Below, in pieces: positions 13,787-21,811 of a stretch of DNA of 28,129 nucleotides; position 1 is the first letter of the stretch, and the number at the start of each line of letters is the position of its first letter. The DNA is from a virus. A program made the position numbers and the translations under genes. The stretch is taken from positions 1 through 28,129 of IMG/VR virus record IMGVR_UViG_3300013132_002272, one strand, 5' to 3'. A model generated the notes under the pieces. It ran no database searches and had not been told where the DNA came from. It was given only the letters and a program-made list of their open reading frames with translations.

Positions 13787-14472
13787 AAATTGCAATTGTA
13801 ACGGCTTCAATTGGTGCTGGTCTACCAATTGAATCTCTGAATCCAATTGAAGGAGCAGACTATCATGCTTTTGTAGATTTTGATTCTGACTTAGAACGTC
13901 CTAAAGAAAGCATGTGGCAATTCCATAATGTTCCAAAATGGACAATTGATAAAAGATATACTGATAGAAGACACGCAAAGATATTTAAAATTCTTCCACA
14001 TCTATTTGTGCCTGGATATGATTATTATATCTGGATTGATTCTACACATATGGTTGTAATGAATCCAATTGATATAATCAACATGTATTTGAAGGATAGT
14101 GATATCGCACTATTCAAACATCCAGAAAGAAATTGTGTCTATCAGGAAGCAGAAGTTATTAAGTCAGTGAATTTTGATCAACTTTCTTTTGTGGATTTTC
14201 AGATGATTTTTTATGAGTCAATGTCGTATCCAAAAGAAAACGGTCTTTACGAATTGCCGTGTAGGATTCAAAGAAATACTTCGCAAATTCAAGCACTTAT
14301 GCTAACATGGTGGGAGTTGATTTGTAAGTATTCATCTAGAGATCAACTTAGTCTTCCCTTTGCATTGCATATGCATGGCATTACTCCATCAATCATGCCT
14401 GGAAATGCAAACGGGATAATGAGAAACACTATTTTTCCACAGGTAACAACATCAAATCATTCTAGAATATAG
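13783..14472 (+). CDS. DUF616-type glycosyltransferase-like protein
   Basis: Encodes 229 residues. RRHAKIFKILPHLF (62-75), YYIWIDST (81-88) and FKHPERNCVYQEA (111-123) are the conserved blocks of the DUF616/TOD1 group, GT-A-like proteins found in plants and bacterial glycan clusters. The WID motif stands at the expected metal/donor position. It overlaps the dehydrogenase by ATGA and its stop touches the start of the next gene. Donor sugar unknown. Confidence 0.75.
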   Translation: MKIAIVTASIGAGLPIESLNPIEGADYHAFVDFDSDLERPKESMWQFHNVPKWTIDKRYTDRRHAKIFKILPHLFVPGYDYYIWIDSTHMVVMNPIDIINMYLKDSDIALFKHPERNCVYQEAEVIKSVNFDQLSFVDFQMIFYESMSYPKENGLYELPCRIQRNTSQIQALMLTWWELICKYSSRDQLSLPFALHMHGITPSIMPGNANGIMRNTIFPQVTTSNHSRI

Positions 14473-15804
14473 ATGTGTAGTTTTATTTTTTCCAGTAAAG
14501 AACCTAATGCTGACTCCAATCGTCTGATGGTGCATCGTGGTCCTGATAACACCACGCTCACTGAGATTGGAGATTTTTATTTTATGCATAATCTTCTCAG
14601 TATTACTGGTGAGTTTACTCCTCAACCTTTTATTGATGAAGAACGTGAAGTGGTTGTAGTATACAATGGTGAGATTTATAATGCTGAAGGATATAAGAGT
14701 GATGGTCACATAATCATCCCTCGGTATTTTCAGTATGGATTCCGTATGCCAAATGCATTGGATGGTGAGTTTGCCATCTGTTTAGTTGACTATCGCAATC
14801 AAAAGATTCTTCTTTCCACTGATGTATTTGCCACTAAACCTTTGTGGTGGTGTGTGGAAGATAGTGAGATTGGTGTTGCCTCATATGAGTCCGCATTGCT
14901 TGAACTTGGATTCAAGAATCCCAAAAAAGTTCCTGCCAACACCAGGATTCTGATTAGCATGGACCCCCATAATAAAGAGTATATTATTGAAGATAAAGGT
15001 TCCCTCTTTCAATTTAACATTGATCAACATAAAGATTCATTTGCTGATTGGAATATTGCTTTTGAGAATGCAATCAAAAAACGCACTCAAAACTGTAGAG
15101 AAAAAATCTTTATTGGATTATCCAGTGGATATGATAGTGGAGCAATTGCATGTGAACTTCGTAGACAGAACGTTGTACACACAGCATATTCACTAACAGG
15201 AACTGAGAATATGAATGTCATGGAACGTCGGCATGATATGTTCAATGATAATTCAGTTCATAAAATCTATACTCTACCTGAGAGTCTTAGAGGTTCAGTT
15301 GTAGACTATATTCGTGACAAAGTTGAACCGTTTAAAAATACAATTCACTCTACCTCAAGTGACTACAATGAATATGGAATGGATATCGCTGATGATCATG
15401 GTGCTGGTTCTCTCGTTTTTATATGTGACAAAGCCATTAAAGATGGAAACAAAGTCTACCTCTCTGGATCAGGAGCGGACGAAATCTTTTCTGACTATGG
15501 TTTCCAAGGAGTAAAAAAGTATCAGCACAGTAACTTTGGTGGTCTATTTCCAGATGATCTTTCTACAGTATTCCCATGGGCATCTTTCTATGGAAGTTCT
15601 CAGGAGACATACATTGCAAAAGAAGAACATGTTGCTGGATCCTTTGGCATAGAGACAAGGTATCCTTATCTGGATAAATATGTCGTTCAGGAGTTCTTAA
15701 ATCTTACTGCTGAACTCAAAAATTCAAAATACAAATCAGTTCTTTATAATTATCTGACACAAAATAATTACCCTTTCTGTGAAAACGAAAAAATTGGTTT
15801 CTGA
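14473..15804 (+). CDS. Asparagine synthase-type glutamine amidotransferase
   Basis: Encodes 443 residues, against about 550-620 for many family members. Cys2 is the glutaminase nucleophile; HRGPD (21-25), YNGEIYN (64-70) and DGEFA (98-102) complete the class II amidotransferase domain, and LSSGYDSG (216-223) is the ATP-pyrophosphatase loop. In O-antigen clusters such proteins can amidate the carboxyl group of uronic acids rather than make free asparagine. With the sugar dehydrogenase two genes upstream, formation of a uronamide is a reasonable inference. The compact size suggests loss of peripheral segments. Starts on the base after the previous TAG. Confidence 0.82.
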   Translation: MCSFIFSSKEPNADSNRLMVHRGPDNTTLTEIGDFYFMHNLLSITGEFTPQPFIDEEREVVVVYNGEIYNAEGYKSDGHIIIPRYFQYGFRMPNALDGEFAICLVDYRNQKILLSTDVFATKPLWWCVEDSEIGVASYESALLELGFKNPKKVPANTRILISMDPHNKEYIIEDKGSLFQFNIDQHKDSFADWNIAFENAIKKRTQNCREKIFIGLSSGYDSGAIACELRRQNVVHTAYSLTGTENMNVMERRHDMFNDNSVHKIYTLPESLRGSVVDYIRDKVEPFKNTIHSTSSDYNEYGMDIADDHGAGSLVFICDKAIKDGNKVYLSGSGADEIFSDYGFQGVKKYQHSNFGGLFPDDLSTVFPWASFYGSSQETYIAKEEHVAGSFGIETRYPYLDKYVVQEFLNLTAELKNSKYKSVLYNYLTQNNYPFCENEKIGF

Positions 15805-15805
15805 T

Positions 15806-16606
15806 ATGACTGTAACAATTGGAAAAGGTATTCGTGCTGGCAAATATGGTGGATGGAATTTCTCTACGGAAGAGAATTTTCAATTCAGCAACTTAGGAAC
15901 AAACATTTATGAACTTGCAAGAGTTGTAGATCAATGTGGTGAGAACAACGTCTTTGTTGATCTTGGAGTTGACTATGGAGTTTCTTCTCTTACTATGACT
16001 TATGATGCTGTAGAGAGAAACAATACAGTTTATGGTATTGATGTTCAATTCAAACGTCTTGGATTTGATCTTTGGCAGTATCCAAACTATAATTTGATTC
16101 AAGGGGATAGTTCTAGTGTCGGAAAACACTGGGATACTAATGAATATGGAACAGTCAAACTATTATTTGTAGATTCCATTCACGTCGCATGTCAAGTTCT
16201 ATCAGAACTTTATCACTGGTGGGACCATATTGAAGAAGGTGGTTACATCGTCTTTCATGATACGAATTGGCCAGTAGGAATGCATGATCTAACATGGCAC
16301 TCCGAAGTTCAGGAGAAAGGTCTCAAATGGGATCGTCCAGAGGTTGCTGTAGGAAGATTCTTTGCAATTCAATCCTTGTTTGAACAGCATGGTAATGAAG
16401 GATTCACTTATGAAGATAGTCATATTCATGTTCGTCATCGCCCAGAATCTTGGGGCATGACTACAGTTTATATTAAGAATAAAGATAGAGATTTTAGGAA
16501 AAACATTGGAAATTGGGATGAAGTGTTTCAAGATAGAAACACTGTTGTTGGATACTTCCAGAAAGAACCAGAAGCATTTTTACTTGAAGACATCAGAGAA
16601 GAATGA
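15806..16606 (+). CDS. SAM-dependent methyltransferase (Methyltransf_24-like)
   Basis: Encodes 266 residues. FVDLGVDYGVSS (50-61) is motif I for S-adenosylmethionine, VYGIDV (75-80) motif II, LFVDSIHVACQV (120-131) and GGYIVFHDTNWP (145-156) match the Methyltransf_24 family, often sugar O-methyltransferases in glycan clusters. It probably caps or decorates a sugar. ATG at 15806, one nt after the previous stop, is chosen over an in-frame GTG upstream. Overlaps the next gene by ATGA. Confidence 0.78.
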   Translation: MTVTIGKGIRAGKYGGWNFSTEENFQFSNLGTNIYELARVVDQCGENNVFVDLGVDYGVSSLTMTYDAVERNNTVYGIDVQFKRLGFDLWQYPNYNLIQGDSSSVGKHWDTNEYGTVKLLFVDSIHVACQVLSELYHWWDHIEEGGYIVFHDTNWPVGMHDLTWHSEVQEKGLKWDRPEVAVGRFFAIQSLFEQHGNEGFTYEDSHIHVRHRPESWGMTTVYIKNKDRDFRKNIGNWDEVFQDRNTVVGYFQKEPEAFLLEDIREE

Positions 16607-17478
16607 AACCGATCCGACATTTTCATGTATGCTGTGACGGAAGTTTCGGCAATAGATATAGTGGTTTGATCGGAGGTCTCACACTAGCAAGACTGTGTGG
16701 ACTTCCTGCTACCATAAGTTGGCCTAGCACAAACATGTGTCGTGCTCTTTGGAAGGATCTTTTTCAACCATTAGATATTGATGTTGTTGAATGGAGGTTG
16801 AAGGAGTTTTATCCTCATGCTGACAAGTATGATTTTGTATCGGTCAATGATCAACATATGCAATTCTTTGGCAAGGGTGCAGTCGATCCCGCAAACTTGT
16901 CACCACAGCAGTTCATAGATCTGATCAACAGCAGTAATAAAAATATTTTTTATTACACACCACTTCTTTATGATTGGATTCCCCAAGAAGAAATAAACAA
17001 AACTATCAGAGCATTGCAGTTCAGTGATCATATTATGAGAGAAGTTTCTAACTTCCTCAAACAAAATCAATTGACTGGTGGATACTATGGTATTCATTTG
17101 CGTATGACAGATTTTGTTAATATTGAATCATTTGACGTTGATCATTGGATTCACGTTGTAAATAGAGCAGCAGATCAAAAGTTTTTTGTTTGTTCCGATG
17201 ATCCAGAAACTGAAGCGCGTTTTAATGAACTCACCAATGCGTTTTCTTATCTCAAAAAGTATAAGACCGAAAAGTTTATACCAGAAGGAGATTGGCATCA
17301 TCCGTACACTGATGAAGATGGAAGATACTCTGTCTTCAATGTTGAACGAGGGACCGAACACGTCAAAGAAGCGGTAGTTGATTTTCTACTTCTTGCTATG
17401 TCAAAACCATTTGATACTGGTAAGCAAAGTACATTCTTGAAAATGGCAAAGCGAGTTGGAGATGCATTCAATGGATAA
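16603..17478 (+). CDS. Fucosyltransferase-like GT-B protein (O-FucT/NodZ superfamily type)
   Basis: Encodes 291 residues. CDGSFGNRYSGLIGGLTLA (11-29) resembles the N-terminal loop of the alpha-1,2/1,6/O-fucosyltransferase superfamily, GIHLRMTDF (163-171) is the HxRxxD donor motif and FFVCSDDPETE (194-204) the following conserved block. Donors in this superfamily are GDP-L-fucose-like. It is thus the third fucosyltransferase-type gene of the cassette beside GT10 and GT11, matching the supply of several GDP-L-sugars. Overlaps the next gene by 8 nt. Confidence 0.72.
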   Translation: MKPIRHFHVCCDGSFGNRYSGLIGGLTLARLCGLPATISWPSTNMCRALWKDLFQPLDIDVVEWRLKEFYPHADKYDFVSVNDQHMQFFGKGAVDPANLSPQQFIDLINSSNKNIFYYTPLLYDWIPQEEINKTIRALQFSDHIMREVSNFLKQNQLTGGYYGIHLRMTDFVNIESFDVDHWIHVVNRAADQKFFVCSDDPETEARFNELTNAFSYLKKYKTEKFIPEGDWHHPYTDEDGRYSVFNVERGTEHVKEAVVDFLLLAMSKPFDTGKQSTFLKMAKRVGDAFNG

Positions 17479-18211
17479 GATTTCTATTGCGATTCCTGCT
17501 TATGAAATGAAAGGATATGGTCGAGCATATTTGCTCCAACTATTTTCAAGCATTGGAAGGCAGTCATATAAAAATATTGAAGTTCTTGTATCCGATCATT
17601 CAAAAAATGATGAGATCCTTGATCTTTGTGAGACATACTCTGATAGATTTCCTATAGTATATGTAAGGAACTTATATGATCATGGAAATGGTCCTGCTAA
17701 CACCAACACTGCAATTCGTCATTGCACTGGAGATCTAATCAAGATCATGTTTCAAGATGATGTGTTTACTGATCCCTTTGCTTTACTGAGAATTAGAGAA
17801 AGGTTCTTAGATACAAATGCATCATGGGTTGTTACTGGTTTTTCGCATACCAGAGACGGTTGTGATTTCTACAGACCAATGGTTCCACGTTGGTCTGAAC
17901 ATCTTCTAGAAGGACAGAACTTTATGGGTGGTCCTTCTATTGTTACGATGAGAAAAGAATGTATTGAATACTTTGATCCTAATTGCAAGATGCTAATGGA
18001 TACAGAATTCTATCATCGCATGAGATACTATCATGGTATGCCATCTATCATAGAGAACATACTTGTAGCAAGTAGAGAAGGTGATCATCGTATCTCTGCA
18101 AACCTAGATTTAGATATTGTTTGTCAACATCCGGATGGATCTTGGGAAGCAAACAGTCAAGAACTAGAGTATGTGACAAACAAGCATAAGGAGACTAGAG
18201 AATATGCATGA
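17471..18211 (+). CDS. Glycosyltransferase family 2
   Basis: Encodes 246 residues. KISIAIPAYEMKG (3-15), IEVLVSDHSKND (36-47) and FQDDV (94-98), the metal-binding DxD equivalent, define a GT2 inverting transferase; YDPN-like and DTEFYHRM blocks follow. Start at 17471 is supported by a GGAG 9 nt upstream. Overlaps the previous gene and the next by 8 nt. Donor unknown. Confidence 0.85.
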   Translation: MDKISIAIPAYEMKGYGRAYLLQLFSSIGRQSYKNIEVLVSDHSKNDEILDLCETYSDRFPIVYVRNLYDHGNGPANTNTAIRHCTGDLIKIMFQDDVFTDPFALLRIRERFLDTNASWVVTGFSHTRDGCDFYRPMVPRWSEHLLEGQNFMGGPSIVTMRKECIEYFDPNCKMLMDTEFYHRMRYYHGMPSIIENILVASREGDHRISANLDLDIVCQHPDGSWEANSQELEYVTNKHKETREYA

Positions 18212-19028
18212 CCTAACCAATGCGACTTTCATTATGCCTCTCCGAATTGAGAGTCAGGATCGCCTTCGCAACATTGTGATTAGTCTTGCTTATCTATTGA
18301 AAAATTTCAAAACAAATGTTATTATTCAAGAAGTTGATGAAGAATCAAAGTTTCAAAAGTATGCTGCTCCTCAACTAGAACATCTGATTGAGGATCTTTC
18401 TACAGTCACTTTGTTCTACGAAGAAAGTAAAGATCCTATCTTTCATAGAACAAGAGTTCTCAATGATATGTTGATGGAATCTAAGACTGATGTTGTAGTA
18501 AACTATGATACTGATGTAATTTTCCCTGCGGATAGTTACTTCAAGGCATATCACATGATCCTCAATCAAGGATATGATCTGGTTTATCCTTATGGACAGG
18601 GTGAATATCAGTACAAAGTAAATGTTGATCAAGATCTAATCAATAGTCTAGTCAACTCAAACTTCTCTGAAGAATCTTTTGAAAATCATCCAAATAAGGA
18701 GCAATCAACATCTGATTATGGATGGGCTCAATTTTTCAAACGCCAGTCATACATTGACGGTGGTATGGAGAATGAGCATTTTGTTTCTTATGGGTATGAA
18801 GATAACGAACGTCCAGTTCGATTTGAAAAACTGGGATACAAAGTTGGTAGAGTGAGGAATACAATCTATCACATGGAACATGCCAGAACTATGAACTCTT
18901 GGTTTACCAACCCACACATAGAGAACAATAAAATTCTCTATGAGAAAATAAAAGACATGTCAACTGAGGAATTAAAAAACTATTATGAAACTATCGATTA
19001 TGTGAGGAAAAGAAATGGACAAGAATAA
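18204..19028 (+). CDS. GT-A glycosyltransferase, galactosyltransferase (GT7-C)-like
   Basis: Encodes 274 residues. NATFIMPLRIESQDRLRN (6-23) and NYDTDVIFP (100-108, with the DxD) are GT-A features. GGMENEHFVSYGYED (186-200) strongly resembles the C-terminal acceptor block of beta-1,4-galactosyltransferase type proteins (GG-NE-F-G-ED), with MEHAR (224-228) as likely metal ligand region. Probably adds galactose or N-acetylgalactosamine; this is inference. Overlaps the GT25 gene by 14 nt. Confidence 0.75.
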   Translation: MHDLTNATFIMPLRIESQDRLRNIVISLAYLLKNFKTNVIIQEVDEESKFQKYAAPQLEHLIEDLSTVTLFYEESKDPIFHRTRVLNDMLMESKTDVVVNYDTDVIFPADSYFKAYHMILNQGYDLVYPYGQGEYQYKVNVDQDLINSLVNSNFSEESFENHPNKEQSTSDYGWAQFFKRQSYIDGGMENEHFVSYGYEDNERPVRFEKLGYKVGRVRNTIYHMEHARTMNSWFTNPHIENNKILYEKIKDMSTEELKNYYETIDYVRKRNGQE

Positions 19029-19836
19029 ATCAGCATACAAACTGAAAGGGATTCCCCCCGTTCTTTGGATCAATCTTGACTCTGATACTCAGCGGCGTCA
19101 GCACATGGAGAATCAATTTAAGTATTGGGAAATTGAAAATCACACAAGAATCTCTGGTATTGATGCACGTCAGGATGATCCAAGCACTCATCTAAGTGGT
19201 ACAGTTCCACATACAATGATTCCAAATGAGATCGGATGTTGTATGTCTCATCTCAAAGCGATCAAATACTTCATTGAAGAAATGACTGAAGATGAAGTTA
19301 TGATCATGGAGGATGATGCTTGTTTTGAACCAGTAAGATACTGGCCTTTTAGTTACAGAGATGCATCAGCATTGTTTCCATACAATTATGATGCAATGCA
19401 ACTGACCACGATCAACCCCGCTGTGGTCTATGTGACTTTACATAATCGTTTCATCAATGATTTCTCCGCTGCTGTATATGTGTTGAAGCGTTCTCATGCA
19501 CAGAAAATTTATAACCTTCATGTTCGTGGTAACAAATTCAAACTAGATCAAGATGTAAGACCTCGTGCTACATCAGAGGATGTGATCTTTGAGAGTGGAA
19601 AGGTTTACTGTATTCCTTTATTCCTTTATCGTTTGGATCTTGGATCGTCAATTCACCCAGAACATATTGACATCTTCCACAAGAACAGTTATAGTGGTAT
19701 TTTCAATTTCTGGATAGAGTCCAACAAAATTGATGACTGGAAGGCTCTGTTTAATTGGAATGCATATCTAGGAAGACTTCCTCCTGGATATGATGAGAAT
19801 GGGAAAATTGAAGGGCATCCTGCACATCAATCATAA
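19015..19836 (+). CDS. Glycosyltransferase family 25 (LOS biosynthesis type)
   Basis: Encodes 273 residues. WINLDSDTQRRQHM (18-31), RISGIDA (45-51), IGCCMSHLKAI (73-83) and MIMEDDA (96-102) are the successive motifs of GT25, a family best known for galactosyl transfer in lipooligosaccharide. It is the last gene of the cassette, followed by a composite terminator/promoter at 19861. Its stop codon overlaps the ACAAAATAAGT repeat that also borders the left end of the cassette. Confidence 0.88.
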   Translation: MDKNKSAYKLKGIPPVLWINLDSDTQRRQHMENQFKYWEIENHTRISGIDARQDDPSTHLSGTVPHTMIPNEIGCCMSHLKAIKYFIEEMTEDEVMIMEDDACFEPVRYWPFSYRDASALFPYNYDAMQLTTINPAVVYVTLHNRFINDFSAAVYVLKRSHAQKIYNLHVRGNKFKLDQDVRPRATSEDVIFESGKVYCIPLFLYRLDLGSSIHPEHIDIFHKNSYSGIFNFWIESNKIDDWKALFNWNAYLGRLPPGYDENGKIEGHPAHQS

Positions 19837-19860
19837 CAAAATAAGTATCAGATAATACTA

Positions 19861-19897
19861 AGGGGTGCTTGACACTCCTTTCTTTTTGCTATATAAT
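19861..19897 (+). promoter_or_regulatory. Composite terminator and early promoter before hli
   Basis: AGGGGTG/CACTCCT (one G-U) forms a hairpin with a 5-nt loop, followed by TTCTTTTT: an intrinsic terminator for the glycan cassette. The same bases carry TTGACA (19869-19874) and, exactly 17 nt later, TATAAT (19892-19897), a perfect consensus promoter for the photosynthesis block. Confidence 0.85.
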
Positions 19898-19924
19898 TGT
19901 GTAATAGTTCTTTACAAAACTACA

Positions 19925-20134
19925 ATGACTGTAACAACTAATGAGCGTGGTCAACAGAATATGTGGGCAACAGAGCCTACGATGTACGTATCGCAATCAG
20001 ATGCTGAACGTTATGCACTAGAAACACATGCAGAAAGAGCGGAGAAAACCAATGGACGCTGGGCTATGGTCGGTATTATTGCTGGGTTTATTTCTTATGC
20101 TCTCACTGACAAGTTTTTCTTCGGAATCTTCTGA
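19925..20134 (+). CDS. hli: High-light-inducible protein (Hlip)
   Basis: Encodes 69 residues. The C-terminal membrane helix carries the chlorophyll-binding signature EKTNGRWAMVG (40-50) and ends in GIF. Hlips are one-helix relatives of LHC antenna proteins that bind chlorophyll and protect photosystem II under light stress; phage copies support host photosynthesis during infection. The N-terminal 35 residues are an uncommon hydrophilic extension. ATG at 19925 sits about 20 nt behind the expected transcription start. Overlaps the next tiny gene by one nt. Confidence 0.92.
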   Translation: MTVTTNERGQQNMWATEPTMYVSQSDAERYALETHAERAEKTNGRWAMVGIIAGFISYALTDKFFFGIF

Positions 20135-20220
20135 TGACTCAAACACTCTGGACAATCACAACAGTTGCTTTTTTTGTGATTCTAGGTTATGCTGTAGAGC
20201 AACTTTCCGAAACTTACTAA
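20134..20220 (+). CDS. 28-residue single-pass membrane peptide between two hli genes
   Basis: The start overlaps the last base of the hli stop (TGATG) and the frame runs to TAA at 20220. The peptide starts MTQTLWTITTVAFFVILGY and consists of a short polar N-terminus, one membrane helix (about 5-20) and an acidic tail (VEQLSETY). Size, topology and position in a photosynthesis operon resemble the very small subunits of photosystems or the cytochrome b6f complex (PsbX/PsbT/PetL/PsaM class), but it matches none that I can recall. Tight coupling to both hli genes argues for a real gene. Confidence 0.6.
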   Translation: MTQTLWTITTVAFFVILGYAVEQLSETY

Positions 20221-20231
20221 GGAGAAAAACA

Positions 20232-20339
20232 ATGAACGAACGCGCAGAACGTATTAATGGTTGGGCAGCAATGATTGGTATTATTGCTGCTATGGGAGCA
20301 TATGCGGTAACAGGCCAAATCATCCCCGGTATCTTTTGA
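20232..20339 (+). CDS. hli: Short high-light-inducible protein
   Basis: Encodes 35 residues, MNERAERINGWAAMIG followed by IIAAMGAYAVTGQIIPGIF, the minimal Hlip. The usual Arg of ExxNGRxAM is Trp here (NGWAAM), a variant I have seen as common among cyanobacterial and phage Hlips. TGQIIPGIF is the phage/multicopy-Hlip C-terminal signature. The start is set by AGGAGA 8 nt upstream. The longer open frame upstream is not used. Confidence 0.9.
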   Translation: MNERAERINGWAAMIGIIAAMGAYAVTGQIIPGIF

Positions 20340-20380
20340 TACCTAAGTTTTTAATTGACACTTTCAAAACTGCCCACTCC

Positions 20381-20420
20381 CCCTCTTGACAGAGGGATTT
20401 TTTTTGTGCTATAATAAATA
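20381..20420 (+). promoter_or_regulatory. Composite terminator, early promoter and late box before psbA
   Basis: CCCTCT/AGAGGG with a 4-nt loop and eight T form a terminator behind hli. TTGACA (20386-20391) spans stem and loop; TATAAT (20410-20415) follows after 18 nt and is itself fused to a late box, ATAATAAATA (20411-20420). psbA could thus be transcribed throughout infection. Confidence 0.8.
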
Positions 20421-20428
20421 GATAAACA

Positions 20429-20533
20429 AATGTTACGGAATTCTCATAATTCGTAACATTACTACACCCGCTAACCGAGACCTATGGGTGTATAAATCAC
20501 GTCTCTCATACCCACAGTGGAGGGTGCTGTGGG
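20429..20533 (+). promoter_or_regulatory. Structured psbA leader with three hairpins
   Basis: Between promoter and psbA lie about 160 nt without a gene. Three stem-loops follow each other: AATGTTACG(G)AATT with AATTCGTAACATT (20429-20460, 13 bp with one bulged G), TACACCC/GGGTGTA (20463-20492, 16-nt loop) and CCCACAG/CTGTGGG (20511-20533, 9-nt loop). TATAAATC just after the second is a second late-box candidate. The leader may control stability or translation of the psbA mRNA. Confidence 0.6.
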
Positions 20534-20582
20534 ATATACTTATAACTGTTCGTTCCCCCGAACTTTTACTTACCCCTTTCAA

Positions 20583-21662
20583 ATGACTGCTTCAATCGCT
20601 CAACAAAAACAACCGAATACTTGGGACCAGTTTTGTAACTGGGTTACTTCAACGAACAACCGCCTCTATGTTGGTTGGTTCGGTACTCTGATGATTCCTA
20701 CGCTTCTCGCCGCAACAATTTGCTTCATCGTTGCATTTATCGCTGCTCCACCCGTGGACATCGATGGTATCCGTGAACCAGTCGCTGGTTCTCTTCTATA
20801 CGGAAACAACATCATCTCTGGTGCTGTTGTGCCTAGTTCCAATGCTATTGGACTTCACTTCTATCCCATCTGGGAAGCTGCTTCTCTGGATGAGTGGCTA
20901 TATAATGGCGGACCATTCCAACTGGTCATCTTCCACTTCCTGATTGGTATCTATGCTTACATGGGTCGTGAATGGGAACTCTCTTACCGACTTGGTATGC
21001 GTCCTTGGATTTGTGTTGCCTACAGCGCACCCGTTGCTGCTGCTTCTGCAGTGTTCCTCGTGTATCCCTTTGGACAAGGTTCCTTCTCTGACGCCATGCC
21101 TCTTGGAATTTCAGGCACATTTAACTACATGCTTGTTTTCCAGGCAGAACATAATATCCTCATGCACCCTTTCCACATGCTTGGGGTGTCTGGTGTATTC
21201 GGTGGTTCTTTGTTCTCTGCTATGCATGGATCTTTGGTCACAAGTTCCCTCGTGCGTGAAACCACAGAGAATGAGTCACAAAACTATGGATACAAGTTCG
21301 GTCAAGAAGAAGAAACCTACAACATTGTAGCTGCTCATGGTTACTTTGGTCGTCTAATCTTCCAATATGCATCGTTCAATAACTCACGTTCACTGCACTT
21401 CTTCCTGGCTGCATGGCCTGTGGTTGGCATCTGGTTCACTGCTCTTGGTGTGTCCACGATGGCATTCAACCTCAACGGTTTCAACTTCAACCAGTCACTG
21501 ATTGATAGTCAGAACCGGGTCATTCCTACCTGGGCTGACATCCTCAACCGTGCTGGTCTTGGTTTAGAGGTAATGCACGAAAGGAACGCACACAATTTCC
21601 CTCTAGACCTTGCTGCTGCTACTACAACTTCTGTTGCTCTGACTGCACCTGCAATCGGTTGA
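20583..21662 (+). CDS. psbA: Photosystem II D1 protein
   Basis: Encodes 359 residues. D1 holds P680, pheophytin, QB and most ligands of the water-oxidising Mn cluster in the thylakoid; it is damaged by light, and phage copies keep photosynthesis running during infection. Visible landmarks: five membrane helices, [17 protein letters not shown], Glu130 in [13 protein letters not shown] (the E130 form associated with high light), [13 protein letters not shown], and the C-terminal LDLA before the [15 protein letters not shown] extension, which CtpA removes after Ala344. No intron or frameshift. The ATG at 20583 gives the standard N-terminus; the open frame up to 20517 is leader. Confidence 0.98.
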   Translation: MTASIAQQKQPNTWDQFCNWVTSTNNRLYVGWFGTLMIPTLLAATICFIVAFIAAPPVDIDGIREPVAGSLLYGNNIISGAVVPSSNAIGLHFYPIWEAASLDEWLYNGGPFQLVIFHFLIGIYAYMGREWELSYRLGMRPWICVAYSAPVAAASAVFLVYPFGQGSFSDAMPLGISGTFNYMLVFQAEHNILMHPFHMLGVSGVFGGSLFSAMHGSLVTSSLVRETTENESQNYGYKFGQEEETYNIVAAHGYFGRLIFQYASFNNSRSLHFFLAAWPVVGIWFTALGVSTMAFNLNGFNFNQSLIDSQNRVIPTWADILNRAGLGLEVMHERNAHNFPLDLAAATTTSVALTAPAIG

Positions 21663-21688
21663 CACATTAGGTTATAACCTGATAAACT

Positions 21689-21711
21689 AGGAGGGGCAAC
21701 CCTCCTTTTTT
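21689..21711 (+). terminator. Intrinsic terminator behind psbA
   Basis: AGGAGGG and CCCTCCT form a perfect 7-bp stem with GCAA tetraloop, followed by TTTTT. Confidence 0.92.
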
Positions 21712-21781
21712 AATGATTAGTTCGGAGACCCCATATAAATTGGCAGAGATTATCAGAGATACTTGGCCTCAACTATTCACA

Positions 21782-21788
21782 CTAAATA
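21782..21788 (+). promoter_or_regulatory. Late-type promoter box before glutaredoxin
   Basis: CTAAATA, 23 nt before the ATG of glutaredoxin. It supports the shorter start of that gene. Confidence 0.4.
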
Positions 21789-21811
21789 AAATTCAAAACA
21801 CTGAAAACAAC

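Noticed and set aside
20517-20582. N-terminal extension of psbA from a GTG
   Set aside because: D1 N-termini begin at MTASIAQ-type sequences; the extension lies in the structured leader.
21713-21811. 33-residue N-terminal extension of glutaredoxin
   Set aside because: Unlike glutaredoxins and contains a late box; kept as leader, although the frame is open.
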